Positions 5,601 to 12,849 are shown, counted from the first letter of the stretch. The stretch is 19,218 nucleotides of DNA from an uncultured Butyricicoccus sp. (GCA_910584935.1 CAJUDU010000046.1:1-19218); one strand, 5' to 3'. Numbers and translations: made by a program. Notes: generated by a model not told the origin, from the sequence alone.

Positions 5601-6782
5601 TTATTCACGCTGCCCAAGATGGCGGTACCGTGCGCCGGTATTGCCAGTGCGGATGATTTCATCCAGGGCATTAAAAATGGTTTCGCAGTCTTGTACGCGG
5701 AAATCACGCCCGCCAAGCCCATAAACATAGTTAATGGTTTTGGGGTGGTGGTCGAGGTCATACAAAGCGCCGCGCACTTCCGCGCCGAGTGGGCCGCCTG
5801 CGTTTGAGAAAGATTCTGCTTTATCCAAAATGGCAAGGGCTTTCAGGTGTTCAAGGGCAGCGGCAAGTTCCTCCGCCGGGAAGGGGCGGAACACGCGCAG
5901 TTTAAGCATCCCTACTTTTTTGCCTTGTGCGCGCAGTTTATCGACAGTAGCGCGGGCTGTGCCAGCTGAAGAGCCAATCAGCAGCACTGCCGATTCAGCA
6001 TCTTCAAGCTGATAAGTTTCAAAGAAACCATAACTGCGCCCAGTCATTTCGCCGAATTTTTTGCCAACGGCAAGAATTACTTCTTTGGCATTTTTCATGG
6101 CTTCCACCTGTCCCATTTTGGCGTCCATGTAATAAGGGGATACGCCATAGGGGCCAACGGCAAGTGGGTTGTCATGTTTGAGTAAATAATGTTCAGGTTC
6201 GTAGGTGCCGACAAAATTTTTCACGTCAGCGTCATCACATAATTCTATATTTTCGACCGCATGGGAGGTAATAAAGCCATCCTGGCAAACCATAACCGGC
6301 AAACGTACCGCCGGATTTTCACCGATTGGCATAGCTTGTAAGTAATTATCATAGGCTTCCTGATTATTTTCGGCATAGATTTGAATCCAGCCGGCATCCC
6401 GTGCGCCCATGGAGTCGGAATGGTCATTGTTAATGTTAATAGGGCCAGACAGTGCGCGGTTAACGCAGGCAAGTGTCACTGGCAGGCGGGAAGAAGACGC
6501 GACATAAAGCAGTTCCCACATCAGCGCAAGCCCACAGGAAGAAGTTGCGGTGACAGCGCGTGCGCCAGCGGCTTCCGCGCCAATACAGGTTGACATAGAA
6601 GAATGTTCGGATTCCACTGTGACATATTCAGTATTGACCTCGCCATTTGCGACATATTGGGCAAAATATTGCGGAATTTCAGTGGATGGGGTGATCGGGA
6701 ATGCCCCCATGACATCTGGGTCAATTTGTTTCATGGCATAAGCCACGGCTTCATTGCCGGAAAGGCGATCTCGTTTAGCCAT
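5601..6782 (-). CDS. porA: 2-oxoacid:ferredoxin oxidoreductase, alpha subunit (PorA/VorA type)
   Basis: A 393-residue subunit with the Por/Vor alpha signature: GNEAVAYAMKQIDPDVMGAF followed by PITPSTEI, then YVTVESEHSSMSTCIGAEAA and TATSSCGLALMWELL (the domain that forms half of the thiamine diphosphate site). A C-terminal domain contains KVGMLKLRVFRPFPAEEL, which in the family helps bind CoA and shape the substrate pocket. Start ATG 6782 (MAKRDRL) has GGAGGAG upstream and overlaps the delta gene by 8 bp. The frame extends farther upstream, but that part lies inside the delta gene. Sequence alone does not settle pyruvate versus 2-oxobutyrate or branched-chain 2-oxoacids. Confidence 0.93.
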   Translation of the reverse strand: MAKRDRLSGNEAVAYAMKQIDPDVMGAFPITPSTEIPQYFAQYVANGEVNTEYVTVESEHSSMSTCIGAEAAGARAVTATSSCGLALMWELLYVASSSRLPVTLACVNRALSGPININNDHSDSMGARDAGWIQIYAENNQEAYDNYLQAMPIGENPAVRLPVMVCQDGFITSHAVENIELCDDADVKNFVGTYEPEHYLLKHDNPLAVGPYGVSPYYMDAKMGQVEAMKNAKEVILAVGKKFGEMTGRSYGFFETYQLEDAESAVLLIGSSAGTARATVDKLRAQGKKVGMLKLRVFRPFPAEELAAALEHLKALAILDKAESFSNAGGPLGAEVRGALYDLDHHPKTINYVYGLGGRDFRVQDCETIFNALDEIIRTGNTGARYRHLGQRE

Positions 6783-7086
6783 CTGTGTGCTCCTCCTTAT
6801 GGAATGTAATCGCCTGGAATGGGCAGACTTTTGCACAAATGCCGCAGCCCTTGCAATGGTCAAAATCAAAATCAAGGCGTTTGCCATCCGTCACCGGGAT
6901 GGATGAATCCGGACAATATGGTACGCAAAGCAAACATTGTTTGCATCTGGATTCCTCCCAGGTTGGGGTTTGGGTGCGCCATTCTCCGGTAATGGTCAGG
7001 CGGGCAGTGCCCGGCTCATAGATTTCACAACCGGGCGTCAGTTCATACCATTTGGATTGTTCATTGATATTTGCTGCTTTTTTCAT
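6775..7086 (-). CDS. porD: 2-oxoacid:ferredoxin oxidoreductase, delta subunit (2x[4Fe-4S] ferredoxin-like)
   Basis: A 103-residue protein with two 4Fe-4S motifs, CKQCLLCVPYCP and CKGCGICAKVCP, preceded by TITGEWRTQTPTW, the usual PorD lead-in. It relays electrons from the catalytic cluster in beta to soluble ferredoxin. Its ATG overlaps the stop of the gamma gene (ATGA, 7083-7086), and its end overlaps the alpha gene by 8 bp, so translation of gamma, delta and alpha is probably coupled. Confidence 0.94.
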   Translation of the reverse strand: MKKAANINEQSKWYELTPGCEIYEPGTARLTITGEWRTQTPTWEESRCKQCLLCVPYCPDSSIPVTDGKRLDFDFDHCKGCGICAKVCPFQAITFHKEEHTDG

Positions 7087-7661
7087 CCGATTTGCACCTC
7101 GCGCATGGATTTCGCCAGTGCATTCATATTGCCTTCAATGACTTGGGGTTTGGTAGAAAATTTATGCTGGAAAGAGGCTTTCATATCGCTGACAAAACGG
7201 TTTGGCTCCACAACACCAGAAACCTTGACCGCAGCGGCAAGCATTGGGGTATTGGGGAAGTTTTTGCCGAGGGTTTCCTCAGAAATGCGGCGTGCGTCAA
7301 TGGTGCAGACCTTGCCGGAATAACCATTCAGCATGGGGCGGATTTCTTCCGGCGTTTTTTCGGTGTTGATGATAATTGCGCCTTCATTTGACAGCCCAGC
7401 GGTGACATTGACCGATTCAAGCAAGGTTTCATCGACAACAACAACATAGTCTGGGTTGTAAATATTGGAATGTACGGTGCAGCGTTCATCAGAAATGCGA
7501 TTATACGCGGTAATCGGTGCGCCCATACGTTCGGGGCCATATTCCGGGAAGCCCTGGACATATTTGCCTGATGAGAAAGCAGCGTCTGCAAGCAATAAGC
7601 AAGCTGTTTTAGCGCCCTGACCGCCGCGCCCGTGCCAACGGATTTCAACTGGTTTTTTCAT
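7083..7661 (-). CDS. porC: 2-oxoacid:ferredoxin oxidoreductase, gamma subunit
   Basis: A 192-residue protein with the gamma-subunit opening EIRWHGRGGQGAKTACLLLA, then KYVQGFPEYGPERMGAPITA and DYVVVVDETLL. It is the first gene of the operon. GGAGG sits 8 nt before ATG 7661. Gamma-delta-alpha-beta is the gene order known from four-subunit POR and VOR enzymes of archaea and Thermotoga; many clostridia instead use a single fused pyruvate oxidoreductase. Directly upstream is a complete T-box leader with an Ile specifier, so the whole operon should respond to tRNA-Ile charging. Confidence 0.94.
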   Translation of the reverse strand: MKKPVEIRWHGRGGQGAKTACLLLADAAFSSGKYVQGFPEYGPERMGAPITAYNRISDERCTVHSNIYNPDYVVVVDETLLESVNVTAGLSNEGAIIINTEKTPEEIRPMLNGYSGKVCTIDARRISEETLGKNFPNTPMLAAAVKVSGVVEPNRFVSDMKASFQHKFSTKPQVIEGNMNALAKSMREVQIG

Positions 7662-7708
7662 GGTATTTTCCTCCTATCATCTTGTGAAAAGTATTTCGTG
7701 ACAAAATA

Positions 7709-7742
7709 TAAAAAAGCAGCCGTCCGTAAAAGGACAGCTGCT
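7709..7742 (-). terminator. Regulated terminator of the T-box leader
   Basis: On the minus strand AGCAGCTGTCC (7732-7742) pairs with GGACGGCTGCT (7715-7725) as an 11-bp stem with one G-T pair and a 6-nt loop, followed by TTTTTT (7709-7714). Part of its 5' arm (CTGT) can instead pair with ACAG of the T-box sequence, the expected antiterminator switch. Confidence 0.9.
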
Positions 7743-7974
7743 GAAAAAGCGCTGTAAACCACCTGTTACCGTACCATCATACGTTCTCCCAAAATAACGG
7801 CAGGAGAAAACCGGCAAAGCCTACTTACCCAGAGTAAAAAAAGGGGGTTCGGTGTGCAGCTCAGGAGTGATTTTCAGCATCGTGCGACTTGCACCGGGCT
7901 TGCACTGTCCCCGGCTCGCTGTGGCTTTTGCTGCGTGCGTACTCTCTCCGTCAAAGCCTTTATTTGTTTCATTG
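7709..7974 (-). promoter_or_regulatory. T-box riboswitch (tRNA-Ile specifier ATC) upstream of the oxidoreductase operon
   Basis: On the minus strand all core T-box parts appear in order. The stem I base GGAG (7946-7949) pairs with CTCC (7864-7867). The S-turn motif AGAGTA follows GGAG. The AG-box/GNTG apical region AGCGAGCCGGGG...GTGCAAGCCCGGT covers 7893-7920. The specifier loop reads GCTG-AAA-ATC-A-CTCC, putting the codon ATC (Ile) at 7869-7871 before the conserved purine. The F-box-like CCGTTAT is at 7794-7800. The T-box sequence AACAGGTGGTTTACAGCG is at 7750-7767; its TGGT matches an ACCA tRNA end, and tRNA-Ile has an A discriminator. A terminator follows. T-boxes bind uncharged tRNA and allow read-through on starvation for that amino acid. 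The overall class is very secure, the Ile reading somewhat less. Confidence 0.9.
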
Positions 7975-7980
7975 ACTAAT

Positions 7981-8009
7981 AGTATAAACCGTTTCCCAGT
8001 TTGTTGCAA
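7981..8009 (-). promoter_or_regulatory. Sigma-A promoter of the T-box/oxidoreductase operon
   Basis: TTGCAA (8004-8009), a 17-bp spacer and TATACT (7981-7986) on the minus strand. Predicted start is near 7974, so the whole T-box is transcribed and a leader of about 310 nt precedes the gamma-subunit start codon. Confidence 0.82.
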
Positions 8010-8100
8010 TCGTGAAAAATTACAAAATCCAAGATGAAATTCCGTCAGGTATGCACAGAAGTCCACCTGATATGGAAAAATAAAAATTTGTCCACGAAGA

Positions 8101-9024
8101 TTATGCCATTTTCTTTGGGCTGCCATTGTCAAACGGCACATCATAATGGTGCAGCAACAGCCAGCCCGCATCAAATTCAGCGGCATACTGCCCGGCAAGG
8201 TGCGCCGCGATATCCATTGCGTGTTCCATCAGTTCGGGCACAGATTCCGTACGTTCGATTTCCGGCTGCCATAGATTATGCCATGCGGCGTGTTCCAGGT
8301 TCAGGCAGTTCCATTCCGGCGGGTCGATTTTCATATGGCTGGTCAGCAATGCGCCGCGCCCGGCAAGCCCTTCCAGCCGCTGCAAACCATGGTAGATGGA
8401 AACATTTTCGCTGTAAAGGAAGTTTTCCACGGTCAGCATTTCACGGAATGCGGCGCGCAAATCAGCAGTATCCACGCGCAGACCATAGACTGTACCAAGC
8501 AGGTAGTGCAGCAGCACAGCCTGCACCGCAATTTCCGCATCTGATGCGGTATAATATTTGCCGGGACTAAAATCGGTAACTGGCGCATGGTATTCCTGCT
8601 CATACAGGGCATAATCAATATCGCTTTCAATCTGGCAATGGACTGCGGAGGGGTTTAGTTTGGGATCAGCTTCCAAACATTCATGCTGGCGGCAATAGAC
8701 ATAGGGATGCAATGTGCTGTCCAATGCGTAATGACACAAAAAGCCATAGAAATAGGCTTCTGCAATGGCACGGTTATCCCCTGTCATGCGGTTCACCGCG
8801 CGGGCAAACGCAAAAAACAGTTCATCGGTGCATTTTGAGTGCATTTGGTTGCCATATTTGTGCAGCGGACTGCCAAAAGCCAACTTACGATAAAAAAGCG
8901 GATCGGGACCTTGAAGCCCCCAATTAAAAGCAGCCGGACGCCGTACAGCGGCAAGCTGCACAACTGCGGGGAATTTATCCTGTACGAGTTCACCAAACAG
9001 GTAATGTGATACAAAGTCTGCCAT
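8101..9024 (-). CDS. Zinc-dependent phospholipase C-like protein
   Basis: A 307-residue protein that resembles the zinc-dependent phospholipase C / alpha-toxin N-terminal-like family (Pfam PF00882). The His-rich pattern is MADFVSHYLFGELV at the N-terminus, FNWGLQGPDPLFY, MHSKCTDELFFAFAR, and EAYFYGFLCHYALDSTLHPY, with conserved His and Asp residues that bind metals in the family. No signal peptide is visible, so it is probably cytoplasmic, and the true substrate is unknown; many bacterial members are uncharacterised and not toxins. It is transcribed alone. A -10 TATAAT lies at 9059-9064 with a poor -35. GAGAGG lies about 11 nt before ATG 9024. No clear terminator follows in the 90 bp to the T-box promoter. 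Confidence 0.82.
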   Translation of the reverse strand: MADFVSHYLFGELVQDKFPAVVQLAAVRRPAAFNWGLQGPDPLFYRKLAFGSPLHKYGNQMHSKCTDELFFAFARAVNRMTGDNRAIAEAYFYGFLCHYALDSTLHPYVYCRQHECLEADPKLNPSAVHCQIESDIDYALYEQEYHAPVTDFSPGKYYTASDAEIAVQAVLLHYLLGTVYGLRVDTADLRAAFREMLTVENFLYSENVSIYHGLQRLEGLAGRGALLTSHMKIDPPEWNCLNLEHAAWHNLWQPEIERTESVPELMEHAMDIAAHLAGQYAAEFDAGWLLLHHYDVPFDNGSPKKMA

Positions 9025-9058
9025 AACAAAACCATCCTCTCCAAATGCGTTATCTCAT

Positions 9059-9087
9059 ATTATACAACTTTTTGGCGGATTCGGGAA
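9059..9087 (-). promoter_or_regulatory. Candidate promoter of the phospholipase C-like gene
   Basis: TATAAT (9059-9064) on the minus strand with TTCCCG (9082-9087) 17 bp upstream. The -10 is perfect and the -35 weak (3 of 6), so it may need an activator or be a weak constitutive promoter. Confidence 0.45.
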
Positions 9088-9117
9088 GGGAAAATCGAAA
9101 ATTCACAAGATTTTCAT

Positions 9118-9168
9118 AAAAAAACCTTCCCGCACAAACCCCTTCCCGCACAAAGCAAGGAAGGGGTT
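9118..9168 (-). terminator. Terminator of the Mrp/NifX-like operon with two alternative 3' arms
   Basis: On the minus strand AACCCCTTCC (9159-9168 region) pairs perfectly over 10 bp with GGAAGGGGTT (9137-9146). A direct repeat of TGTGCGGGAAGG then gives a second GGAAGG arm immediately followed by TTTTTTT (9118-9124). CCTTCC can pair with either arm; only the second is adjacent to the T-run. Confidence 0.8.
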
Positions 9169-9176
9169 GAGATGGG

Positions 9177-9620
9177 TTAGTCAATTTTCGGCAGACTGCG
9201 CAGTGCTTCTTCGGGCACGTGGACAGGTCCACAGCCAGCGCATTTAGAACAGTCATGCATACACGCCATAGGGTCGTTGGGATCTTCTTCGCGGCAGGCT
9301 TCCAAAATGCCAGGGTCACCTTGTTTTTCGCCGACAATGAATTTTGCGGCGGCTTCTTCTGCCGTACCCGTGACGCCAGGCACCAGCACAATGCCAAGCA
9401 TTTCCAGCGCATTGCGCAGGGCAATGCCCAGCGCATTGCAGATGAATACATCTGCCTGCGCCATGCTCATAAATGTCAGCATGGCGGTAGGGCTGCTGCC
9501 AGGGGCGACAGCAAGTTCCTTTGCGCAGGGTGTGCCATTTTCCACGGTAATCAGCAGATATTCCGGACAGCCAGCGGCATCAGCAACCATGCCATCCTGG
9601 CAGGCAATTGCAATTTTCAT
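9177..9620 (-). CDS. NifX/NifB-type dinitrogenase iron-molybdenum cofactor-like protein with Cys-rich tail
   Basis: A 147-residue protein. The first two thirds match the dinitrogenase FeMo-cofactor/NifX-like fold (Pfam PF02579): MKIAIACQDGMVADAAGCPE at the start, then a Rossmann-like core with AMLTFMSMAQADVFICNALG. The tail contains DPMACMHDCSKCAGCG, a cluster of four cysteines within nine residues that could bind an Fe-S cluster. Such proteins in non-diazotrophs often sit beside Mrp/NBP35 ATPases, as here, and may carry or receive Fe-S clusters. ATG 9620 is chosen because AGAGG lies 8 nt upstream; a GTG at 9641 overlapping the Mrp stop is also in frame but lacks a ribosome binding site. No nif genes are visible, so nitrogen fixation is not implied. 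Confidence 0.82.
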   Translation of the reverse strand: MKIAIACQDGMVADAAGCPEYLLITVENGTPCAKELAVAPGSSPTAMLTFMSMAQADVFICNALGIALRNALEMLGIVLVPGVTGTAEEAAAKFIVGEKQGDPGILEACREEDPNDPMACMHDCSKCAGCGPVHVPEEALRSLPKID

Positions 9621-9637
9621 AGGGTTTTCCTCTACTT

Positions 9638-10456
9638 TCACAGCATATCTTCCAGCACACGCATTGCGCCATGTAATGCTTCCGGCAGCTTAACATCTTC
9701 GATATCGCCGCGGTCAACTGCGGCGGCAAGGTTCGGGTCAAGCGGCAGCCGGGCAAGCACAGGCAAGCCATATTCGGCGGCAACCGCATCCAGCTTGCTT
9801 TTGCCAAAGACTTCGATTTGCTTGCCGCAGTCCGGGCAGACAAGATAGCTGTAATTTTCGATGATGCCAACAATCGGGATATTCATCATTTTTGCCATTT
9901 TCACCGCTTTGCCCACAATCATAGACACCAAATCCTGTGGGGAGGTGAGGACAATAATGCCGTCAACTGGCAGCGACTGGAACACCGTCAGCGGAACGTC
10001 ACCCGTACCAGGCGGCATATCGACAAACATAAAATCGACATCTTTCCAAATGACATCTGCCCAAAACTGTTTCACTGTTTCCGCAATGATGGGGCCGCGG
10101 TAAATCACCGGGTCATCGGTATGGTCAAGGACAAAGTTAATGGAAACCATATCAATGCCAGTTTCAGAAGTTTTAGGGAAAATGCCTTCTTCACAGCCTT
10201 CCAGCTTGCCGCTAACGCCAAAGGCTTTTGGGATGGATGGACCAGTGATATCCGCATCCAAAATTGCGGTATGATACCCTTTGCGGCACATGGCAACCGC
10301 AAGCATTGATGTTGCAAGGCTTTTGCCAACGCCGCCCTTGCCGGAAATCACGCCAATGACTTTTTTTATGCTGGATAAATTATTTGGTTTAACAAGCAGG
10401 CTTTCGGGTTCGCCGCAGCCGGCTTGACAGGAATCGCAGTTATGTGAGCAACCCAT
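9638..10456 (-). CDS. mrp: Mrp/NBP35-family iron-sulfur cluster carrier ATPase
   Basis: A 272-residue P-loop ATPase of the Mrp/ApbC/NBP35 group. The N-terminus MGCSHNCDSCQAGCGEP holds four cysteines in an NBP35-like arrangement. The deviant Walker A motif GVISGKGGVGKSLATSML follows at about residue 35, then DADITGPSIPKAFG, VDMPPGTGDVPLTV, and the paired cysteines CPDCG that bridge a 4Fe-4S cluster between monomers in this family. It probably assembles or transfers Fe-S clusters to apoproteins; the ferredoxin-linked oxidoreductase encoded nearby is a conceivable client, but that is inference. It starts the operon, behind a strong promoter, with AAGGAG about 12 nt before ATG 10456. The NifX-like gene follows directly. 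Confidence 0.93.
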   Translation of the reverse strand: MGCSHNCDSCQAGCGEPESLLVKPNNLSSIKKVIGVISGKGGVGKSLATSMLAVAMCRKGYHTAILDADITGPSIPKAFGVSGKLEGCEEGIFPKTSETGIDMVSINFVLDHTDDPVIYRGPIIAETVKQFWADVIWKDVDFMFVDMPPGTGDVPLTVFQSLPVDGIIVLTSPQDLVSMIVGKAVKMAKMMNIPIVGIIENYSYLVCPDCGKQIEVFGKSKLDAVAAEYGLPVLARLPLDPNLAAAVDRGDIEDVKLPEALHGAMRVLEDML

Positions 10457-10496
10457 AAATTTTCACAGCTCCTTTTTATTTAATATCGTTGGCTTT

Positions 10497-10525
10497 AGTA
10501 TATCGCATTTCAGGCGGTTTATCAA
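10497..10525 (-). promoter_or_regulatory. Sigma-A promoter of the Mrp/NifX-like operon
   Basis: TTGATA (10520-10525), a 17-bp spacer and TATACT (10497-10502) on the minus strand; predicted start near 10490, about 35 nt before the Mrp start codon. Confidence 0.85.
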
Positions 10526-10544
10526 GGGAATTGTACAAAGCGGC

Positions 10545-10573
10545 GCCCCTGGCGGCCTGCGGCAGCCAGGGGC
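10545..10573 (-). terminator. GC-rich hairpin after the flotillin gene (probable transcript end)
   Basis: GCCCCTGGC (10565-10573, minus strand) pairs perfectly with GCCAGGGGC (10545-10553) around an 11-nt loop, 23 bp after the flotillin stop. No proper T-run follows (GCCGCTTTGT), so it is either a weak terminator or an mRNA-stabilising 3' hairpin. Confidence 0.5.
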
Positions 10574-10595
10574 GGCATAATGCTCAAAGGGCATA

Positions 10596-11993
10596 TTATT
10601 GCGGGGTTTCATCCGGCAAAGCGGATTCAGCGGGCGGTTTGATGGGTGTGCCAAGATAAGAAGGCATTTCCAAGCCCGCTTGTTTAAATAAATCCTGCAT
10701 TGGCGGGATGGCTTGCATCAACCCAGATACAAAACCGGCTGTAGAGGATTTGCCCTCTTGTGTGCCATGATCCCAAACGGTGACTTTATCAATTTTGAGG
10801 TTGCTGATGGCATCCACTTGAATGCGGGTGAGTTCTTCCAGCTTATCCGCAATCATAAGCTGCACAGCAGCTTGTGGGTCGCCAGCGGCGGCGCTGACCA
10901 GCGCCTGGATGCCTTTTGCCTGTTGTTCCAGGATTTCACGTGCGCCGCGCGCTTCGGCTTCCATGCGGGCATAAATCGCGTCGGCTTCGCCGCGCGCCTT
11001 ACGGCGTGTGACCTCGGCTTCCGCCTCGGCAGCGATTTCTGCCTGCTGTTTATTAATTTCAGCTTTTACGATAATATCCGCCTGTTGGGTTGCTTTTTCG
11101 AGTTCGGCACGGGTTTGCTCTGCCTGTTGCTGGGCAATATAGGCTTCCTGTTTTGCTTTTGCTGCCTGTACGGCTTCGGCTGCGGTTGCCTGCCGCAAGG
11201 CTTCGGCTTCCTTTTCACGGCGGCGGGCTTCGGATTGGGCAACTTCAATTTTTGCGCTGTTTTCGCCATCAATGGCGGATGCGTTTGCTGCCGCGACTTG
11301 TATGCGCTGATCTCGCTGGGCATTTGCCTGACCAATTTCACCGTCACGGTTTTTCTCCGCAACCGATTTTTTCGCGTCATTGATTGCTTTTGCGGCGGCC
11401 TCCTTGCCAAGCGCGTCAATATAGCCGGATTCATCATTGATATCCGTAACATTGACGTTAATCAGCCGCAGACCGATTTTTTTGAGTTCGATTTCAACAT
11501 TGTTAGATACCGCGACAAGGAATTTATCCCGGTCGGTATTGATTTCCTCGATATCCATTGTGGCAATGACCAAACGGAGCTGACCGAAAATAATATCTTT
11601 TGCAAGTTCCTGGATTTCACTGAGTTTCAGCCCAAGCAGGCGTTCCGCGGCATTTTGCATCACGCCGGGTTCGGTAGAAATGCCCACGGTGAACCGTGAT
11701 GGCACATCAATGCGGATATTCTGTTTGCTGAGCGCATTTTTCAGGTCAACGCTGATGGAAATTGGGGTTAAATCAAGGTATTGGTATGACTGGATGACCG
11801 GCACGATAAATGCCGCGCCGCCATGGATACATTTTGCAGTACGAGTCTGACCATTTTTATCCGACCCGACCTTACCATAAATGACAAGGATTTTATCTGC
11901 GGGGCATTTGCGATAACGCGACAAAATGGCAATCAACGCGGCAAACAGCACCACCACAATGATGCAGATCGAAATAAGAAGCTGGAATGGCAT
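10596..11993 (-). CDS. floT: Flotillin-like SPFH-domain membrane scaffold protein
   Basis: A 465-residue protein: an N-terminal membrane anchor (about residues 3-25, PFQLLISICIIVVVLFAALI), an SPFH/prohibitin domain (to about residue 200), and a long Ala/Glu/Lys/Gln-rich coiled coil (about 210-380, rich in AEAEAEVTRRKARGEADAIY-like heptads), the layout of bacterial flotillins such as YuaG/FloT. Flotillins form oligomeric scaffolds in ordered membrane domains and affect membrane fluidity, signalling and cell-wall synthesis. Start ATG 11993 is supported by AAGGAGG 6-7 nt upstream; an upstream in-frame extension begins with a poorly supported codon. The gene follows the NfeD-like gene by 63 bp, the usual NfeD-flotillin pairing. 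Assignment to FloT rather than another flotillin paralogue is by overall layout only. Confidence 0.9.
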   Translation of the reverse strand: MPFQLLISICIIVVVLFAALIAILSRYRKCPADKILVIYGKVGSDKNGQTRTAKCIHGGAAFIVPVIQSYQYLDLTPISISVDLKNALSKQNIRIDVPSRFTVGISTEPGVMQNAAERLLGLKLSEIQELAKDIIFGQLRLVIATMDIEEINTDRDKFLVAVSNNVEIELKKIGLRLINVNVTDINDESGYIDALGKEAAAKAINDAKKSVAEKNRDGEIGQANAQRDQRIQVAAANASAIDGENSAKIEVAQSEARRREKEAEALRQATAAEAVQAAKAKQEAYIAQQQAEQTRAELEKATQQADIIVKAEINKQQAEIAAEAEAEVTRRKARGEADAIYARMEAEARGAREILEQQAKGIQALVSAAAGDPQAAVQLMIADKLEELTRIQVDAISNLKIDKVTVWDHGTQEGKSSTAGFVSGLMQAIPPMQDLFKQAGLEMPSYLGTPIKPPAESALPDETPQ

Positions 11994-12056
11994 AGTTTTC
12001 CTCCTTTTCTGTGACACATGATGCGAATCGTTTATTTTCTGCAAGAGGGCACTTAT

Positions 12057-12728
12057 TTATGTTTCTTCCCGTTCCACAATGAGCATATCCCCCCGTAAAT
12101 CAACAATACGTACACTGGTACCGGTTGGAATCGCGTCACCTTCCGTAATAGCGCTGCATTCCCGCAACTGCCCCTGTACCTGCACCATCACCTTGCCGGG
12201 GCTTACGCCCTTGGCAGCAATTGGCAGATAGACCCGCCCATTTTCACCGATGGCATTTTTCAGGCTGATGGTACCATTTTCCGCGAGTTTTGACGAAGCC
12301 TGCACCAGTTTTGCCACCAAAAACATCGCAATTCCGCCCAGCACCAAACCAAACAGCAAGCTGAATAATGGTTCTGTGCCCGCGTGGATGGATGCAATGG
12401 ATGACCAAGAAAACACCGTTAAAAATGCGACAATGGTTTGCAGCGTCAGCAGGCGCATAGCTGTAGCATCGCCAGGACTGCTGCCATCTGTATAATGCTG
12501 CATATCCATTTGGTCGGGCAGATCAAAATCTAAATTGACATCCGCACCATCCGGCACATCCAGGTCAAGCCCGGAGGTATCGCTGTAATTGACGCCTTCC
12601 CCACTGTCACTGCCAAGCATACTCATCAGCGTTTGGATCACAAGCAGCAAGGTGGACGGCACCGCCATGCAGTAAAGCACCCGCAGGATATCGCTGAGGC
12701 TTTCCCACCATACTATCATCTGTTCCAT
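12057..12728 (-). CDS. NfeD-like membrane protein (flotillin partner, YuaF type)
   Basis: A 223-residue protein with a first membrane helix near residues 15-40 (VLYCMAVPSTLLLVIQTLM), an acidic linker (residues about 45-75, rich in Asp), two more helices (TLQTIVAFLTVFSWS and LFSLLFGLVLGGIAMFLVA), and a C-terminal OB-fold-like domain, GENGRVYLPIAAKGVSPGKV to VRIVDLRGDMLIVERE. Short NfeD proteins of this type are co-encoded with flotillins and probably modulate their assembly. ATG 12728 is chosen because AAAGGGGG lies about 7 nt upstream; ATG 12752 is in frame but poorly preceded. It is the first gene of the flotillin operon and divergent from the XRE regulator. Confidence 0.87.
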   Translation of the reverse strand: MEQMIVWWESLSDILRVLYCMAVPSTLLLVIQTLMSMLGSDSGEGVNYSDTSGLDLDVPDGADVNLDFDLPDQMDMQHYTDGSSPGDATAMRLLTLQTIVAFLTVFSWSSIASIHAGTEPLFSLLFGLVLGGIAMFLVAKLVQASSKLAENGTISLKNAIGENGRVYLPIAAKGVSPGKVMVQVQGQLRECSAITEGDAIPTGTSVRIVDLRGDMLIVEREET

Positions 12729-12764
12729 ATGACAGCCCCCTTTCCGGTTCATTCGCCTTAAAAA

Positions 12765-12779
12765 GTAAATTTAATTTAC
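12765..12779. promoter_or_regulatory. Candidate operator 1 (15-bp palindrome) at the NfeD-flotillin start site
   Basis: GTAAATT-T-AATTTAC, a perfect inverted repeat with a one-base centre. It covers the predicted transcription start (about 12777) and the first dozen transcribed bases of the minus-strand operon. A 12-of-15 match occurs at 12883-12897 in the same position relative to the divergent promoter. Confidence 0.65.
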
Positions 12780-12783
12780 ACAC

Positions 12784-12812
12784 ATTATACGCCAGCGTTA
12801 AGATTTTGTCAA
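12784..12812 (-). promoter_or_regulatory. Consensus sigma-A promoter of the NfeD-flotillin operon
   Basis: Exact TTGACA (12807-12812) and exact TATAAT (12784-12789) with an ideal 17-bp spacer on the minus strand. Such a perfect promoter is expected to need a repressor, consistent with the palindrome just downstream. Confidence 0.9.
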
Positions 12813-12849
12813 TTACAATCGCGTTACATCTAAAAAAATAATTTCCCTC

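Noticed and set aside
4643..7661. Assigning the oxidoreductase with certainty as housekeeping pyruvate:ferredoxin oxidoreductase
   Set aside because: POR and VOR four-subunit enzymes share all motifs seen here, and the Ile T-box argues for another main substrate, so the por symbols are kept only as provisional.
7821..8198. 125-codon minus-strand frame before the oxidoreductase operon
   Set aside because: It runs across the end of the phospholipase C-like gene, a sigma-A promoter and T-box stem I, which explain the sequence better.
8101..9024. Calling the phospholipase C-like protein a secreted toxin
   Set aside because: No signal peptide or C-terminal membrane-binding domain is visible; only the metal-binding fold can be supported.
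9177..9620. NifX-like gene as evidence for nitrogen fixation
   Set aside because: No nifH, nifD, nifK or nifB is present, and this family is widespread in non-fixing anaerobes.
10713..11699. 328-codon plus-strand frame antisense to flotillin
   Set aside because: The Ala/Glu/Lys coiled-coil coding sequence of flotillin keeps the opposite strand free of stops; no ribosome binding site or recognisable domain.
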